In this document: in pieces, positions 8,411-17,301 of the stretch
Position numbering within the stretch: position 1 is the first letter of the stretch
Layout of the letters: each line of letters begins with the position of its first letter
Origin: Streptomyces sp. NRRL B-1347
Lineage (GTDB): Bacteria > Actinomycetota > Actinomycetes > Streptomycetales > Streptomycetaceae
NCBI RefSeq assembly: GCF_000720325.1
Contig: NZ_JOJM01000011.1
Span: 88,897-152,896, forward strand
DNA length: 64,000 nucleotides
Direction: 5' to 3'
Position numbers and translations under genes: made by a program
Notes under the pieces: generated by a model
Databases searched by the model: none
Told to the model about the DNA's origin: nothing
What the model saw: the letters and a program-made list of their open reading frames with translations, nothing else

Positions 8411-9721
8411 TCACCCCGCGATGGAGTCCAGCTGCTCCGCCGCGGGCCGCAGCGCCCACAGGTCACCGCCGGGCGGGGACGCGAGCTTCGGCACCGCGGC
8501 CTTCGCCGCCCGGTCGCCCGCGTCGGCGGCCGCGTGCACGACGTCGGTCGCCGCGTACCTGCGGAAGTCGAGTTCGGGGTGCGGCCACGGCCGCTCCCCG
8601 GTGGCGGCGGGCAGCAGATAGCGGACGGCCTTGACCAGGCTCTGCCCCGCGGGGCCCCGGTGCGCCCAGAGGTTCACGCCCACGTGCCGGCCGATGTCGG
8701 CGAGGCGGGCGTAGGCGACCAGGTCGAAGGTCGAGTAGTGCCAGCTGCGGGTGCGGCCCAGCTCCTGCGGCTGGCTGCCGTCGGGGGCGATCTGCGGGTC
8801 GATGCGCAGGGCGCGCGCGTCGCGCACGGTCTTCCGGGCGAGGGCCTCGTCGCCTGTGGCGTAGGCCAGGGCGGCGAGTTGGAGGTCGTAGAAGGTGCCG
8901 TGGTTGTTCTTCGCGGCACCTTCCTGCTTGCCGAAGTCGCTGTGCGTCAGCCAGTCGCGGAAGTCCTTGTTCCAGTCCGTCATCCGCGCGCGGTCGGTCC
9001 GCGTCCAGCCGGGGGCGCCTGCGGCGAGGATCGCCTGGGCGTCCAGGACGCTCGTGTACGACTGCGAGAAGTCGATGATGCCGATGGCGCGGCCGTCGTA
9101 CTTGCAGGGGATGAACTGGCCGTGGTCGAGGCGCGGGTTCATCCGGGTCGCCGGGTCCAGGAACCAGGTGCGCAGGATCGTCCCGGCGTGCTCGGCGTAC
9201 GTCCGCTCGCCCGTGTAGTACCAGGCGAGGGCCAGCTCGTAGCTGGAGTCGAAGACGTTCTCCGCGTCGCGGCGGTCGGTGCCGGTGTCGACCTCGGGGT
9301 TGCGCTCGCCGTCGCGCTGCTCGTACGGGCAGCCCCAGGGGTTCTCGGGGGTCTTCGGCCGGGTCGGCCACCAGTAGGGGGCCTGGCTCAGATAGTCGTG
9401 CGGGTCGCCGCCGGGCGCGGGCCTCGGCTTGTCGACGACGGTCCAGGGGCCCTGGCCCAGCCAGCGGTCGGCGCGGGCCGTCAGGTCCCGGAGAGCGAGC
9501 CGCAGCCGGGGGTCGCCCTGGTCGAGGCGCTGCTTGGCCGCGGCGAGGCGCTGACCGTCCAGGACGGCGGTGCCGGGGACCTCGGGCCGGGCGGCGGCCG
9601 CGGCGGGGGCGGCGGGCACGGCCAGCGGGGCGGCCGTGAGGGCCGCCGCGGCCAGCAGGGCCCTCAAGCGGGTACGAGCACGCATCGCACCCACCACACG
9701 CATCGTGCTCATCGCACGCAT
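8411..9721 (-). CDS. secreted alginate-lyase-like (PL5-type alpha/alpha-barrel) protein
   Basis: About 436 residues with an N-terminal signal peptide (LRALLAAAALTAAPLAVPAA). The body matches the alginate lyase superfamily (Pfam Alginate_lyase): YWWPTRPKTPENPWG, EVDTGTDRRDAENVFDSSYE, and the catalytic-type KNNHGTFYDLQ block, followed by LGRTRSWHYSTFDL. The true polysaccharide may not be alginate. The start is uncertain because the 5' end is an ATGCGTGCG repeat with ATGs at 9748, 9730, 9721, 9712, 9703 and 9685; GGAG at about 9733-9736 favours 9721 and only the 9685 start gives a short, standard signal peptide. It is convergent with the MFS gene. Confidence 0.82.
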   Translation of the reverse strand: MRAMSTMRVVGAMRARTRLRALLAAAALTAAPLAVPAAPAAAAARPEVPGTAVLDGQRLAAAKQRLDQGDPRLRLALRDLTARADRWLGQGPWTVVDKPRPAPGGDPHDYLSQAPYWWPTRPKTPENPWGCPYEQRDGERNPEVDTGTDRRDAENVFDSSYELALAWYYTGERTYAEHAGTILRTWFLDPATRMNPRLDHGQFIPCKYDGRAIGIIDFSQSYTSVLDAQAILAAGAPGWTRTDRARMTDWNKDFRDWLTHSDFGKQEGAAKNNHGTFYDLQLAALAYATGDEALARKTVRDARALRIDPQIAPDGSQPQELGRTRSWHYSTFDLVAYARLADIGRHVGVNLWAHRGPAGQSLVKAVRYLLPAATGERPWPHPELDFRRYAATDVVHAAADAGDRAAKAAVPKLASPPGGDLWALRPAAEQLDSIAG

Positions 9722-9848
9722 CGCACGCATCACTCCAATCAGATACATGAACGGAGTTCATCGACCTGGCCGAGTCACCGTACCGGAGGAGCCGGAGAGA
9801 ATCCGCACTTACGTCGCATTAACATGTCGACGCTGATCGTCCACATGA

Positions 9849-9914
9849 CGACACAGCCCGTCCCCCGCGACGACACAGCCCGTCATCCGCGACGGCACAG
9901 CTCGTCCCGCGCAC
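9849..9914. repeat. three tandem 22-bp repeats upstream of the nucleobase permease
   Basis: Copies at 9849-9870, 9871-9892 and 9893-9914, each close to CGACACAGCCCGTCNNCCGCGA. Copies 1 and 2 differ at 2 positions; copy 3 is more diverged. The array ends 16 bp before the permease ATG, so it occupies the 5' untranslated region or operator position. Confidence 0.75.
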
Positions 9915-9930
9915 AGAAAGCGAACTCACC

Positions 9931-11367
9931 ATGGATCTCGGCGTGCGCTGGAGACTGCACGGCGACGGGCGCACCCCCGCGCCCGGGGCCGTCGTCCGAC
10001 CCGACGAACGGCTCTCGTGGCCCCGCACGTTCGGGCTCGGCGCCCAGCACGTGGTGGCGATGTTCGGGGCGTCGTTCGTCGCCCCGGTCCTGATGGGCCT
10101 CGATCCGAACCTCGCGATCATGATGTCGGGCGTCGCGACCGTCATCTTCCTGCTCGCCACCCGCGGCCGGGTGCCCAGCTACCTCGGCTGCTCGCTGTCG
10201 TTCGTGGGCGTGGCGGCCGTGATCCGCGCCCAGGGCGGCTCCAGCGCCACGGTGACGGGCGCGGTGTTCGTGGTGGGCGCGGCGCTGTTCGTGGTGGGGC
10301 TCGCCGTGCAGCGGTTCGGCGCGCGGATCATCCACGCGGCGATGCCCCCGATCGTCACCGGCGCGGTCGTCATGCTGATCGGCTTCAACCTCGCCCCGGT
10401 CACGGCCGCGACCTACTGGCCGCAGGACCAGTGGACGGCGCTGTTCGTCATGCTGTTCACCGGATTGGCCGTGGTGTGCCTGCGGGGTTTCTGGTCCCGG
10501 GTCGCGATCTTCCTGGGTCTGATCTTCGGCTACGCGCTGTCCTGGGCCCTCGACGCGCTCTTCGGCAAGATCCACTCGGCGGACGGCTCCGGCAAGGTCA
10601 CCGACCACTGGCGCCTCGACCTGTCGGCGGTCGACCACGCGGACTGGATCGGCCTTCCCACCTTCCACGGGCCGAGCTTCGAGTGGTCGGCGATCCTCGT
10701 CGCCCTGCCCGTCGTGATCGCCCTGGTCGCCGAGAACGCGGGCCACGTCAAGGCGGTCGGCGAGATGACCGGCGACCCGCTGGACGACAAGCTCGGCACC
10801 GCGATCTCCGCGGACGGCGCCGCGTCCATGCTGTCCACCGCGGTCGGCGGCCCGCCCAACACCACGTACTCCGAGAACATCGGCGTGATGGCCGCGACCC
10901 GCGTCTACTCCACGGCCGCGTACTGGGCGGCCGCGGCCTTCGCGCTGCTCTTCGGCCTGTGCCCGAAGTTCGGCGCGGTCGTCGCCGCGATCCCCGGCGG
11001 CGTGCTCGGCGGCATCACCGTGATCCTGTACGGCATGATCGGCCTGCTCGGCGCCCAGATCTGGATCAATGCGAAGGTCGACCTGCGCAATCCGCTGAAC
11101 CTGGTCCCGGCCGCCGCCGGCATCATCATCGGCGTCGGCAACGTCTCGCTGAAGTTCACCGACACCTTCTCCCTCAGCGGCATCGCCCTCGGCACCATCG
11201 TGGTGATCACCGGCTACCACGTGCTGCGCGCCTTCGCCCCCGCGCACCTCAAGTCCCAGGAGCCGCTGCTCGATTCGGGGACGTCGTCGTACGACGAGCC
11301 GGACACGGACGGGACCCGCGAGGACGCCGGTCCCGGTCCCACCGCTCAGCCGCGCGCCAAGTCGTAG
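9931..11367 (+). CDS. uracil/xanthine permease family (NCS2) nucleobase:cation symporter
   Basis: A 478-residue membrane protein of the NAT/NCS2 family (UraA, RutG). Diagnostic blocks are GAQHVVAMFGASFVAPVLMG in the first helix, VALVAENAGHVKAVG with the conserved Glu of helix 8, and TAVGGPPNTTYSENIGVMA, the NAT signature around helix 10. Uracil or another pyrimidine is the likely substrate. The C-terminal tail is hydrophilic. No good Shine-Dalgarno is seen before ATG 9931 (only AAAGCGA); three 22-bp repeats directly precede it. Its last 22 bp overlap the 3' end of the convergent GH6 gene. Confidence 0.9.
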   Translation: MDLGVRWRLHGDGRTPAPGAVVRPDERLSWPRTFGLGAQHVVAMFGASFVAPVLMGLDPNLAIMMSGVATVIFLLATRGRVPSYLGCSLSFVGVAAVIRAQGGSSATVTGAVFVVGAALFVVGLAVQRFGARIIHAAMPPIVTGAVVMLIGFNLAPVTAATYWPQDQWTALFVMLFTGLAVVCLRGFWSRVAIFLGLIFGYALSWALDALFGKIHSADGSGKVTDHWRLDLSAVDHADWIGLPTFHGPSFEWSAILVALPVVIALVAENAGHVKAVGEMTGDPLDDKLGTAISADGAASMLSTAVGGPPNTTYSENIGVMAATRVYSTAAYWAAAAFALLFGLCPKFGAVVAAIPGGVLGGITVILYGMIGLLGAQIWINAKVDLRNPLNLVPAAAGIIIGVGNVSLKFTDTFSLSGIALGTIVVITGYHVLRAFAPAHLKSQEPLLDSGTSSYDEPDTDGTREDAGPGPTAQPRAKS

Positions 11368-12461
11368 GCGTAGCCGGGCGAGAAGGTGCCGGGCCTGCCC
11401 CGGCACCCGTCCGACTCCCCGGGCAGCTTGACCCACAGATAGGCGTCGATGCGGGCCTCGCCGGTGCGCAGCGTGGGCGGGCGGCCGAGGCGGCGCCCCG
11501 CGGGGTCGCACCACCGTCCGTCCGCCGGGGCCCCGTTGCCGTTGCGGCTGGTGTCGATGACGGCGCCGAGGCCGCGCGGCCCGCCCAGGGCGGTGAGGAC
11601 CCGGCGCGCGTACGCCACTTCGGCGGCCGTGCGGTGGAAGTTGGACACGTTCGTGAACACCCCGTCCGAGGAGGCGGCGGACGCCGCGCCCGCCCGGCGC
11701 AGCGCGGCCGCCTGCCGCTCGGCCCGGTGCCAGCCCGAGTGCCCGCCGTCGTGGTAGACGCGCGCCGCGGGGTTCGCCCGCTTCAGGACGGCACCCGCGC
11801 GGGCGAGGGCCGCGAACCGCCGTGACCGCTCGCCCGGGGACAGGCAGTCCGCGAGCGCGACGGCGTCGGGCTCCAGGATGACGACGACCTCGCGGGAACC
11901 GAGGCCCGCCGCGAACCGCTTGATCCACTGGGCGTACGCGGCGAGGTGCGGCGCGCCGCCCCGCGAGGGGCCGCCGCAGTCGCGGTTCGGGATCGCGTAC
12001 GCGACGAGCACCGGAACCCGGTCGCCCGCCCGGGACGTCACCGCCCGCACCCGGGCCGTGACGGCCCACGGCCGGGGGTCGGTGAACCACACGGCGGCGG
12101 GCCGCGCGGCGATCCGGGACGCGATCAGCGGCCTCCTCGGGTCGTCCCTGTGGGCCCGCACCCACGCCACGACCTGAGCGCCCTCGTGCCGGTACAGACG
12201 GCCGGCGGCGCCCGCCGCGGCCCGACCGGACGGCGGCTGCGCAGGCCGCGCCGACGACGAGCGCCCCGACGGCTCCGGGCCCGACCGCGACCCCTCCACG
12301 GCCCCGGTCCCGCTCCGGTGCCCGCCCGTCCCGTCGTCCCCTGCCACGGTCACCGCCCCGGCCAGCACTCCGACGGCCGCGACCAGCAGGGTCGCCGTCG
12401 CCGTGATCCCACCGAGGCCGCGCCGCCGCCCGCCGCGGCCGCGCGCACGTGTCTCCCCCAC
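11346..12461 (-). CDS. glycoside hydrolase family 6 protein (cellulase-like), secreted or membrane-anchored
   Basis: 371 residues: a basic N-terminus, a hydrophobic segment (about 16-40) acting as signal or anchor, a low-complexity Ser/Gly/Pro stretch, then a GH6 domain from about 85. GH6 signatures are VLVAYAIPNRDCGG (conserved Asp) and VVVILEPDAVAL (EPD motif), with FHRTAAEVAYARRVL and VIDTSRNGNG further on. Family members cut beta-1,4-glucans as endoglucanases or cellobiohydrolases; no carbohydrate-binding module is present. Start GTG 12461 has GGAG at good distance. It is convergent with and overlaps the permease end by 22 bp. Confidence 0.9.
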   Translation of the reverse strand: MGETRARGRGGRRRGLGGITATATLLVAAVGVLAGAVTVAGDDGTGGHRSGTGAVEGSRSGPEPSGRSSSARPAQPPSGRAAAGAAGRLYRHEGAQVVAWVRAHRDDPRRPLIASRIAARPAAVWFTDPRPWAVTARVRAVTSRAGDRVPVLVAYAIPNRDCGGPSRGGAPHLAAYAQWIKRFAAGLGSREVVVILEPDAVALADCLSPGERSRRFAALARAGAVLKRANPAARVYHDGGHSGWHRAERQAAALRRAGAASAASSDGVFTNVSNFHRTAAEVAYARRVLTALGGPRGLGAVIDTSRNGNGAPADGRWCDPAGRRLGRPPTLRTGEARIDAYLWVKLPGESDGCRGRPGTFSPGYAYDLARG

Positions 12462-12579
12462 GTCCCGCTCCCCCCTCGTACCGCTCCCCCGGGGGGTCCT
12501 TGCGGGCTCGTTCCCCCGTTCTGGGGAAGCGCCCGCCCGGCGGACCCCTGCGCCAGGCTAGGGCTGGGACCCTGCCCCC

Positions 12580-13305
12580 ATGGCGCGGTTGGAGCGGTTG
12601 GCCGAGTGCACTCACCCGGCGCACGGAGTGGACGTGGTGGCGCACGGCGTGGACGCGGTGGTGGCGCGCATGCGCGCCCTTGACAGGACGTGGCCGCGCC
12701 GGGACGGCGTCGCGGTCTTCAACCGCGTGTATCTCGCGGTGACTCAGGAGGTCGGCCGGCACGTCGGCGCGGGCGCGTTCCCGGACGTCGAGGCCGCCGT
12801 CACGCTGGACGTCCGCTTCGCCGAGCGCTATCTGGCGGCCGTGGACGCGGTGGCCGCCGACCGGTGCCCGCCCGCCTGCTGGCGCCCGCTGTTCCAGCTG
12901 CGGAGGCATCCCGGCGTACGGCCGCTGCAGTTCGCCCTGGCGGGTGTGAACGCGCACATCGGGCACGACCTGGCGCTCGCCGTGGTGGACACCTGCCGCT
13001 CCATCGGCTGCGAACCGGCCGACCTGGAGGACGAGTTCGACCGCGTGGGCGACATCCTCGTGTCGCTGGAGGAGCGCGTCCGCGAAGAGCTGATGCCGGG
13101 CCCCGACGTCTTCCAGGTCGCCGATCCGCTCACCCATCTGCTGGGCTCCTGGAGTCTGGAGCGGGCCCGGGACACCGCCTGGTCGACGGCGCGCGCCCTG
13201 TGGGCACTGCGCCAATTCCCCGGGCTCGCCGCGGAGTTGCGGGAGCGGCTCGACGGCGCGGTGGGCCTCGTGGGGCGGATGCTGCTCACTCCGCTGCCCG
13301 ACTGA
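12580..13305 (+). CDS. DUF5995 family protein
   Basis: A 241-residue soluble, mostly helical protein. The blocks FNRVYLAVTQEV, DVRFAERYLAAVD, QFALAGVNAHIGHDLALAVV and CEPADLEDEFDRVG are those I associate with DUF5995, an actinobacterial family without known function. The conserved His residues in NAHIGHD suggest a metal or catalytic site, but this is an inference. No strong ribosome site precedes ATG 12580, so the message may be leaderless. It is divergent from the GH6 gene and about 100 bp before the oxidoreductase gene on the same strand. Confidence 0.75.
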   Translation: MARLERLAECTHPAHGVDVVAHGVDAVVARMRALDRTWPRRDGVAVFNRVYLAVTQEVGRHVGAGAFPDVEAAVTLDVRFAERYLAAVDAVAADRCPPACWRPLFQLRRHPGVRPLQFALAGVNAHIGHDLALAVVDTCRSIGCEPADLEDEFDRVGDILVSLEERVREELMPGPDVFQVADPLTHLLGSWSLERARDTAWSTARALWALRQFPGLAAELRERLDGAVGLVGRMLLTPLPD

Positions 13306-13408
13306 CGCCGGACCGATCCGGCCGGCGGCACGGCGGGCGCCCCGGAACTCCCCCGCGTTCTTTGTACGTTGAACCGGCCAGCGCGATCCCGACCGCAGGA
13401 GGACGACG

Positions 13409-14338
13409 ATGACGACCCGACTCGGACTCGGCCTGCCCCAGATGAAGTGGGCGGACCTGGGGCGCGACGTCCCGGACGTGGCGCGCTGCGCCGAGCGGAC
13501 CGGCTTCGACAGCGTGTGGGTCTTCGAGCGCGTCCTGTTCCCCGAGCCCGCCGCGCACGGCCTGTACGGCGTCCCGGGACTGCCCTGGCCCGACGACTAC
13601 CGCTCGGTCGCGGACCCGCTGGTCACGCTGGCCCTCGCCGCGACGGCCACCGAGCGGGCCCGGCTCGGCACCAGCGTCCTGGTGGCCCCGCTGCACGTGC
13701 CGTTCCAGCTGGCCCGCTCGCTCGCCTCGCTGGACGCGGCGAGCGGCGGCCGGGTGGTCGCGGGCCTCGGCACCGGCTGGTCCGTGGACGAGTACGCGGC
13801 CTCGTCGGTGGCGCCCTTCGAGCGGCGCGGCGCGGTCCTCGACGAGGTCATCGACGTGTGCCGGGCGGTGTGGGGCCCCGACCCGGTGGCGTACGAGGGC
13901 GGGCTGACGCGGATCGTGCCGTCGGAGGTCGGCCCGAAGCCCGCGCGGCCCATCCCGATCCTGCTGCCCGCGAACGGCCCGCGCGCGCTGCGCCGCCTGG
14001 TGGACCGGGCGGACGGCTGGATGCCGATCGGCACGGGCGCCGACAAGCTCGCCGCGCAGTGGCGGCGGGTCCGGGAGACGGCCGCCGAGCGCGGCCGCGA
14101 GGAGCCCGTCCGGTCCGTGCTGCGCGTGAACCCCCAGTACACGCCCAAGGCCTACGACGGCGAACGGCGCGCGCCGTTCCAGGGCTGCGTCGAGCAGATC
14201 ACCGAGGACCTGGCCGCGCACGCCGCGGTGGGCCTGGACGAGATCCTCATCGACGTCCAGGCGAGCGTGCGCGACGCGCAGGAGCTCAAGGACGTCGCCG
14301 CAGAGCTGTACGCGGCGGCGCGGGCCGCGGGGGTGTAG
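13409..14338 (+). CDS. LLM class F420-dependent oxidoreductase
   Basis: 309-residue luciferase-like monooxygenase fold protein. It starts RLGLGLPQ, then AERTGFDSVWVFERVLFP, GTSVLVAPLHVPFQLARSLA and GRVVAGLGTGWSVDEY, the standard series of strands in the F420-using branch of the family. Its closest described relatives use F420H2 rather than FMN, but the cofactor is assigned by family only. ATG 13409 has AGGAGG 7 bp upstream. Substrate unknown; no neighbour gives a clear hint. Confidence 0.87.
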   Translation: MTTRLGLGLPQMKWADLGRDVPDVARCAERTGFDSVWVFERVLFPEPAAHGLYGVPGLPWPDDYRSVADPLVTLALAATATERARLGTSVLVAPLHVPFQLARSLASLDAASGGRVVAGLGTGWSVDEYAASSVAPFERRGAVLDEVIDVCRAVWGPDPVAYEGGLTRIVPSEVGPKPARPIPILLPANGPRALRRLVDRADGWMPIGTGADKLAAQWRRVRETAAERGREEPVRSVLRVNPQYTPKAYDGERRAPFQGCVEQITEDLAAHAAVGLDEILIDVQASVRDAQELKDVAAELYAAARAAGV

Positions 14339-14384
14339 CGCGGCTTCGGGGCCCCGCCCCTGCGGGTGCGGGGCCCCGGTCGCC

Positions 14385-16079
14385 TCAGTCCTCCGGCAGC
14401 TCGACCGGCGCGATCTCGTCGTAGAGGTCGCCGGGGCCGGGGTTCGTCGCGTCGGTGGTGCCGCCCAGGTGGTGCATGACGCCCCACACGGCGTTCAGGG
14501 CCGTCGTCACGGCGCCCTCGGCCCAGCCCGCCGTCCAGGAGATGTCGTCGCCCGCGAGGAAGATGCCGCGCTTGTCCTCGGGGAGGCGGTCCTGCATGAA
14601 GTGCGTGAACAGGCGGCGCTGGTAGCGGTAGTGGCCCGGCAGGTTGGCCTTGAACGCGCCCATGAAGTAGGGCTCGTTCTCCCAGGACACGGTCACCGGG
14701 TTGCCGATGATGTGCTTCCTGATGTCGACCTTCGGGTAGATCTCGCCGAGCGACTTGAGCATGACGTCCATGCGCTCGTTCGCCGACAGCGGCAGCCACT
14801 TCAGGCTGTCGTCGCACCAGGTGTAGGACAGGCAGATGACGGCGGGCTTGTCCGGTCCGTCGTCGAGCAGGTAGGTGCCGCGCGTCATCCGGTCGGTGAG
14901 CGTCATCGACATGACGTCCCGGCCCGTCTCCTCGTCCTTGTCCAGCCAGAAGGGCCGGTCCACGGGCACGAAGAGCTTCGAGCTCTCCATGTAGTGGGTC
15001 CGCTCCATCGCCGTCCAGTGGTCGATGGGGAACAGCGAGTCGTCGCACTCGATCTTGGAGAGCAGCATCCAGGACTGGGCGGTGAAGATCGCCGTCCGGT
15101 AGGTGCGGATGTCGCCGTTCGCGTCGGTGACCGTGATGTTGTTGCCCGCGGTCCGGTGCAGACGGGTCACGGCGGGCTTCGGCACGCGGCCCTCGTGCAG
15201 CTCGGCGAGGGAGGTGCCGAGCGGCCAGTGCACGATCTTCTGCGGCTCGCGGTCCCACAGGCGGAGCGGCAGCTGCTGCGAGCCGCCGACGATGCCGCGG
15301 TGGTGGTCGTCCGCCTCGGTGTAGACGACGCGCAGGATCTCCAGGATGGAGTTCGGGAAGTCGGTGTCCCAGCCGCCGGTGCCGAAGCCGACCTGGCCGA
15401 AGATCTCGCGGTGCCGGAAGGACTTGAAGGCCTCGGACTCGCAGAGGAAGCCGTAGAAGGTCTGGTTGTCGAGCTTCTCGACGAGCTTCGCCCAGATCTC
15501 GCGGATCTTCGGCACGTCGCGCTCGCGCAGCGCGCGGTTCATGTCGGAGAAGTCCGCGCCCTCCTCCAGGCAGTCGTTCCACGCCTTCGCCACGTCGCGG
15601 TAGACCTGCGGCAGGTCGGCGACGGTCTCCGCGTAGTGCGACTCGCCCTTGAGGTCGACGACGGTCGACGGCGTCGACTCCGCGAGGGGGTTGGGGAACG
15701 GCCGGGTCTCGAGGCCCACCAGGTCGATGTAGTGCTGGAGCGCCGTCGAGGACGGCGGGAAGCGCATCGCGCCCATCTCGGCGGTCAGCGACGGGTCGCA
15801 GCCCTCGAAGCCGACGGTGCGAAGGCGGCCGCCGATCTGGTCGGCCTCGTACACGACGGGCTTGAGGCCCATCTTCATCAGCTCGTACGCCGCCACGATG
15901 CCGGACAGGCCGCCGCCGATGACGGCCACCTCGGTGCCGTGCTCGGTCGCGGGTATCTGCCCGAGCCCCGCCGGGTGGGCGAGGAAGTCGTCGTACGCGT
16001 ACGGGAAGTCCGGCCCGAACATGGTGATGGGCGGCTGCGCGTCGGTGTGCTGGACGGCGGTGGGCACCGTGGACGTCAT
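14385..16079 (-). CDS. flavin amino-acid monooxygenase, L-lysine 2-monooxygenase (DavB)-like
   Basis: 564-residue flavin amine oxidase family enzyme. The FAD-binding fingerprint VAVIGGGLSGIVAAYELM is at about 51-68, MGAMRFP follows and GIFLAGDDISWTAGW near the end binds the flavin. The N-terminal FGPDFPYAYDDFLAHPAGLG and the blocks FGQVGFGTGGWDTDFPNS and PGHYRYQRRLFTHFMQ closely match, from memory, lysine 2-monooxygenase DavB of Pseudomonas putida, which oxidatively decarboxylates lysine to 5-aminovaleramide. Relatives act on tryptophan or phenylalanine, so lysine is the best guess, not proven. It follows the nitrilase gene by 54 bp in the same operon, fitting a DavA/DavB pair. Confidence 0.82.
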   Translation of the reverse strand: MTSTVPTAVQHTDAQPPITMFGPDFPYAYDDFLAHPAGLGQIPATEHGTEVAVIGGGLSGIVAAYELMKMGLKPVVYEADQIGGRLRTVGFEGCDPSLTAEMGAMRFPPSSTALQHYIDLVGLETRPFPNPLAESTPSTVVDLKGESHYAETVADLPQVYRDVAKAWNDCLEEGADFSDMNRALRERDVPKIREIWAKLVEKLDNQTFYGFLCESEAFKSFRHREIFGQVGFGTGGWDTDFPNSILEILRVVYTEADDHHRGIVGGSQQLPLRLWDREPQKIVHWPLGTSLAELHEGRVPKPAVTRLHRTAGNNITVTDANGDIRTYRTAIFTAQSWMLLSKIECDDSLFPIDHWTAMERTHYMESSKLFVPVDRPFWLDKDEETGRDVMSMTLTDRMTRGTYLLDDGPDKPAVICLSYTWCDDSLKWLPLSANERMDVMLKSLGEIYPKVDIRKHIIGNPVTVSWENEPYFMGAFKANLPGHYRYQRRLFTHFMQDRLPEDKRGIFLAGDDISWTAGWAEGAVTTALNAVWGVMHHLGGTTDATNPGPGDLYDEIAPVELPED

Positions 16080-16133
16080 GGGGTACGGACTCCTTGCACA
16101 GTACGGAACGGTGGTGCGGGTGGGGACTCGGCC

Positions 16134-16931
16134 TCAGCCGAGGGACGCGTACAGGCCGGGGCGGCGGTCGCGCAGATAGGGGTTGGCCTCGCGGGAGGCG
16201 GCCAGGAACTCCGGGTCGGCGTCGGCGAACACCAGCTCGTCGCCGCGCCCGGCGCGGGCGCGGGCCACGCCGTCGGGGCCCGCGAGCGTCGACAGGCCGA
16301 CGAACTCGAACTCGCCCTCGTGGCCGACGCGGTTGACGTACGCGACGTACATCTGGTTCTCGAAGGCCCGCACGGGCACGACCGACTCGGCGACGAACTG
16401 GAAGGGGTGCATCTGGGCCGTCGGGACGAGCAGCAGGTCGGTGCCCGCGAGGGCGTGCGCGCGGACGTTCTCCGGGAACTCCACGTCGTAGCAGATCATC
16501 AGGCCGATCCGGACGCCGTCGAGCTCGGCCTGGACGACCGTCCGCTCGCCGGGCGTGAAGTGGTCGCGCTCGAAGCAGCCGAAGAGGTGGGTCTTGCGGT
16601 AGTTCGCGAGGCGGGTGCCGTCGGCGTCGATGAGCTGGACGGCGTTGTAGACGTGCTCGCCGTCGCGCTCCGGGTAGGCGTAGGCGACGGCCAGGCCGTG
16701 GCGCACGGCGATGTCGGCGACGGCGTCGGCCGCCTCGCCGTCCGCGGGCTCGGCCAGGCGCGGCACGTCGTCGCCGATGGCGTAGCCCGTCAGGAACATC
16801 TCCGGCGTCACCAGGAGCCGCGCCCCGGCGGCCGCGGCGCGGGCGGCGGCCTCGTCAAGGACCTTGAGGTTGGCGGCGACGGAGCCGGGACGACCCGAGC
16901 TCTGGAGCAGGGCGGTGCGCAGCGGCGGCAT
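16134..16931 (-). CDS. nitrilase-superfamily amidohydrolase, 5-aminovaleramidase (DavA)-like
   Basis: 265-residue carbon-nitrogen hydrolase. The catalytic triad is visible: Glu 44 in VTPEMFLTGYA, Lys 113 in YRKTHLFG, Cys 147 in LMICYDVEFPE. The product of DavB is 5-aminovaleramide, and DavA, a nitrilase-family enzyme of about this length, hydrolyses it to 5-aminovalerate; the adjacent DavB-like gene makes this the likely role. Start ATG 16931 is chosen for the GAGG about 6 bp upstream; the longer GTG start at 16949 has none. First gene of the operon; three CGTTGCG boxes lie 92-151 bp upstream. Confidence 0.8.
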   Translation of the reverse strand: MPPLRTALLQSSGRPGSVAANLKVLDEAAARAAAAGARLLVTPEMFLTGYAIGDDVPRLAEPADGEAADAVADIAVRHGLAVAYAYPERDGEHVYNAVQLIDADGTRLANYRKTHLFGCFERDHFTPGERTVVQAELDGVRIGLMICYDVEFPENVRAHALAGTDLLLVPTAQMHPFQFVAESVVPVRAFENQMYVAYVNRVGHEGEFEFVGLSTLAGPDGVARARAGRGDELVFADADPEFLAASREANPYLRDRRPGLYASLG

Positions 16932-17022
16932 GGCGGACCTCGGGGGCACAGGAGGGGCGCGGACAGGTGGAGTGAGTCGGATAGACCGTACGTTTCGCGG
17001 GAGTGACGGGACAAGACACGAC

Positions 17023-17082
17023 CGTTGCGCCTGCCCGTACGATCCGTTGCGCGTCGAAGGCCCCGGGCGGAGATTCGTTGCG
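17023..17082 (-). promoter_or_regulatory. three phased CGTTGCG boxes upstream of the davA-like operon (candidate Lrp/AsnC sites)
   Basis: CGTTGCG at 17023-17029, 17045-17051 and 17076-17082, all in the same orientation, with start-to-start distances of 22 and 31 bp (about 2 and 3 helical turns). The same heptamer with the same spacing recurs upstream of the permease/Lrp operon at 20176-20254. The rest of the 370-bp gap 16932-17301 shows no gene; the plus-strand gene at 17302 also starts from it. Confidence 0.6.
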
Positions 17083-17301
17083 GGGCGGCGTACGGGTGGC
17101 GTATGGACGGCGTACGAGGCGCGTCTGCGCGGCGTCCCTCGTGCTACGGGGGTCAGACCTGGGGCCCAGTCGGCCGCGCCGCGGCTCCCCCGCGCGGGGG
17201 AAGCGGAGAGCAGCCTCGGGCCCGACGTGCCGGGGCCCCTGTGCGGGAGATCGTGAAGTCACCCGGAACGACCGGGCCACTTCGACAGACGGAGGGCTCC
17301 C

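Noticed and set aside
9883..13215. A 1110-codon open frame on the minus strand over the permease, GH6 and DUF5995 genes
   Set aside because: It spans genes in other frames and strands, is Arg/Gly/Ala-biased and has no recognisable domain.
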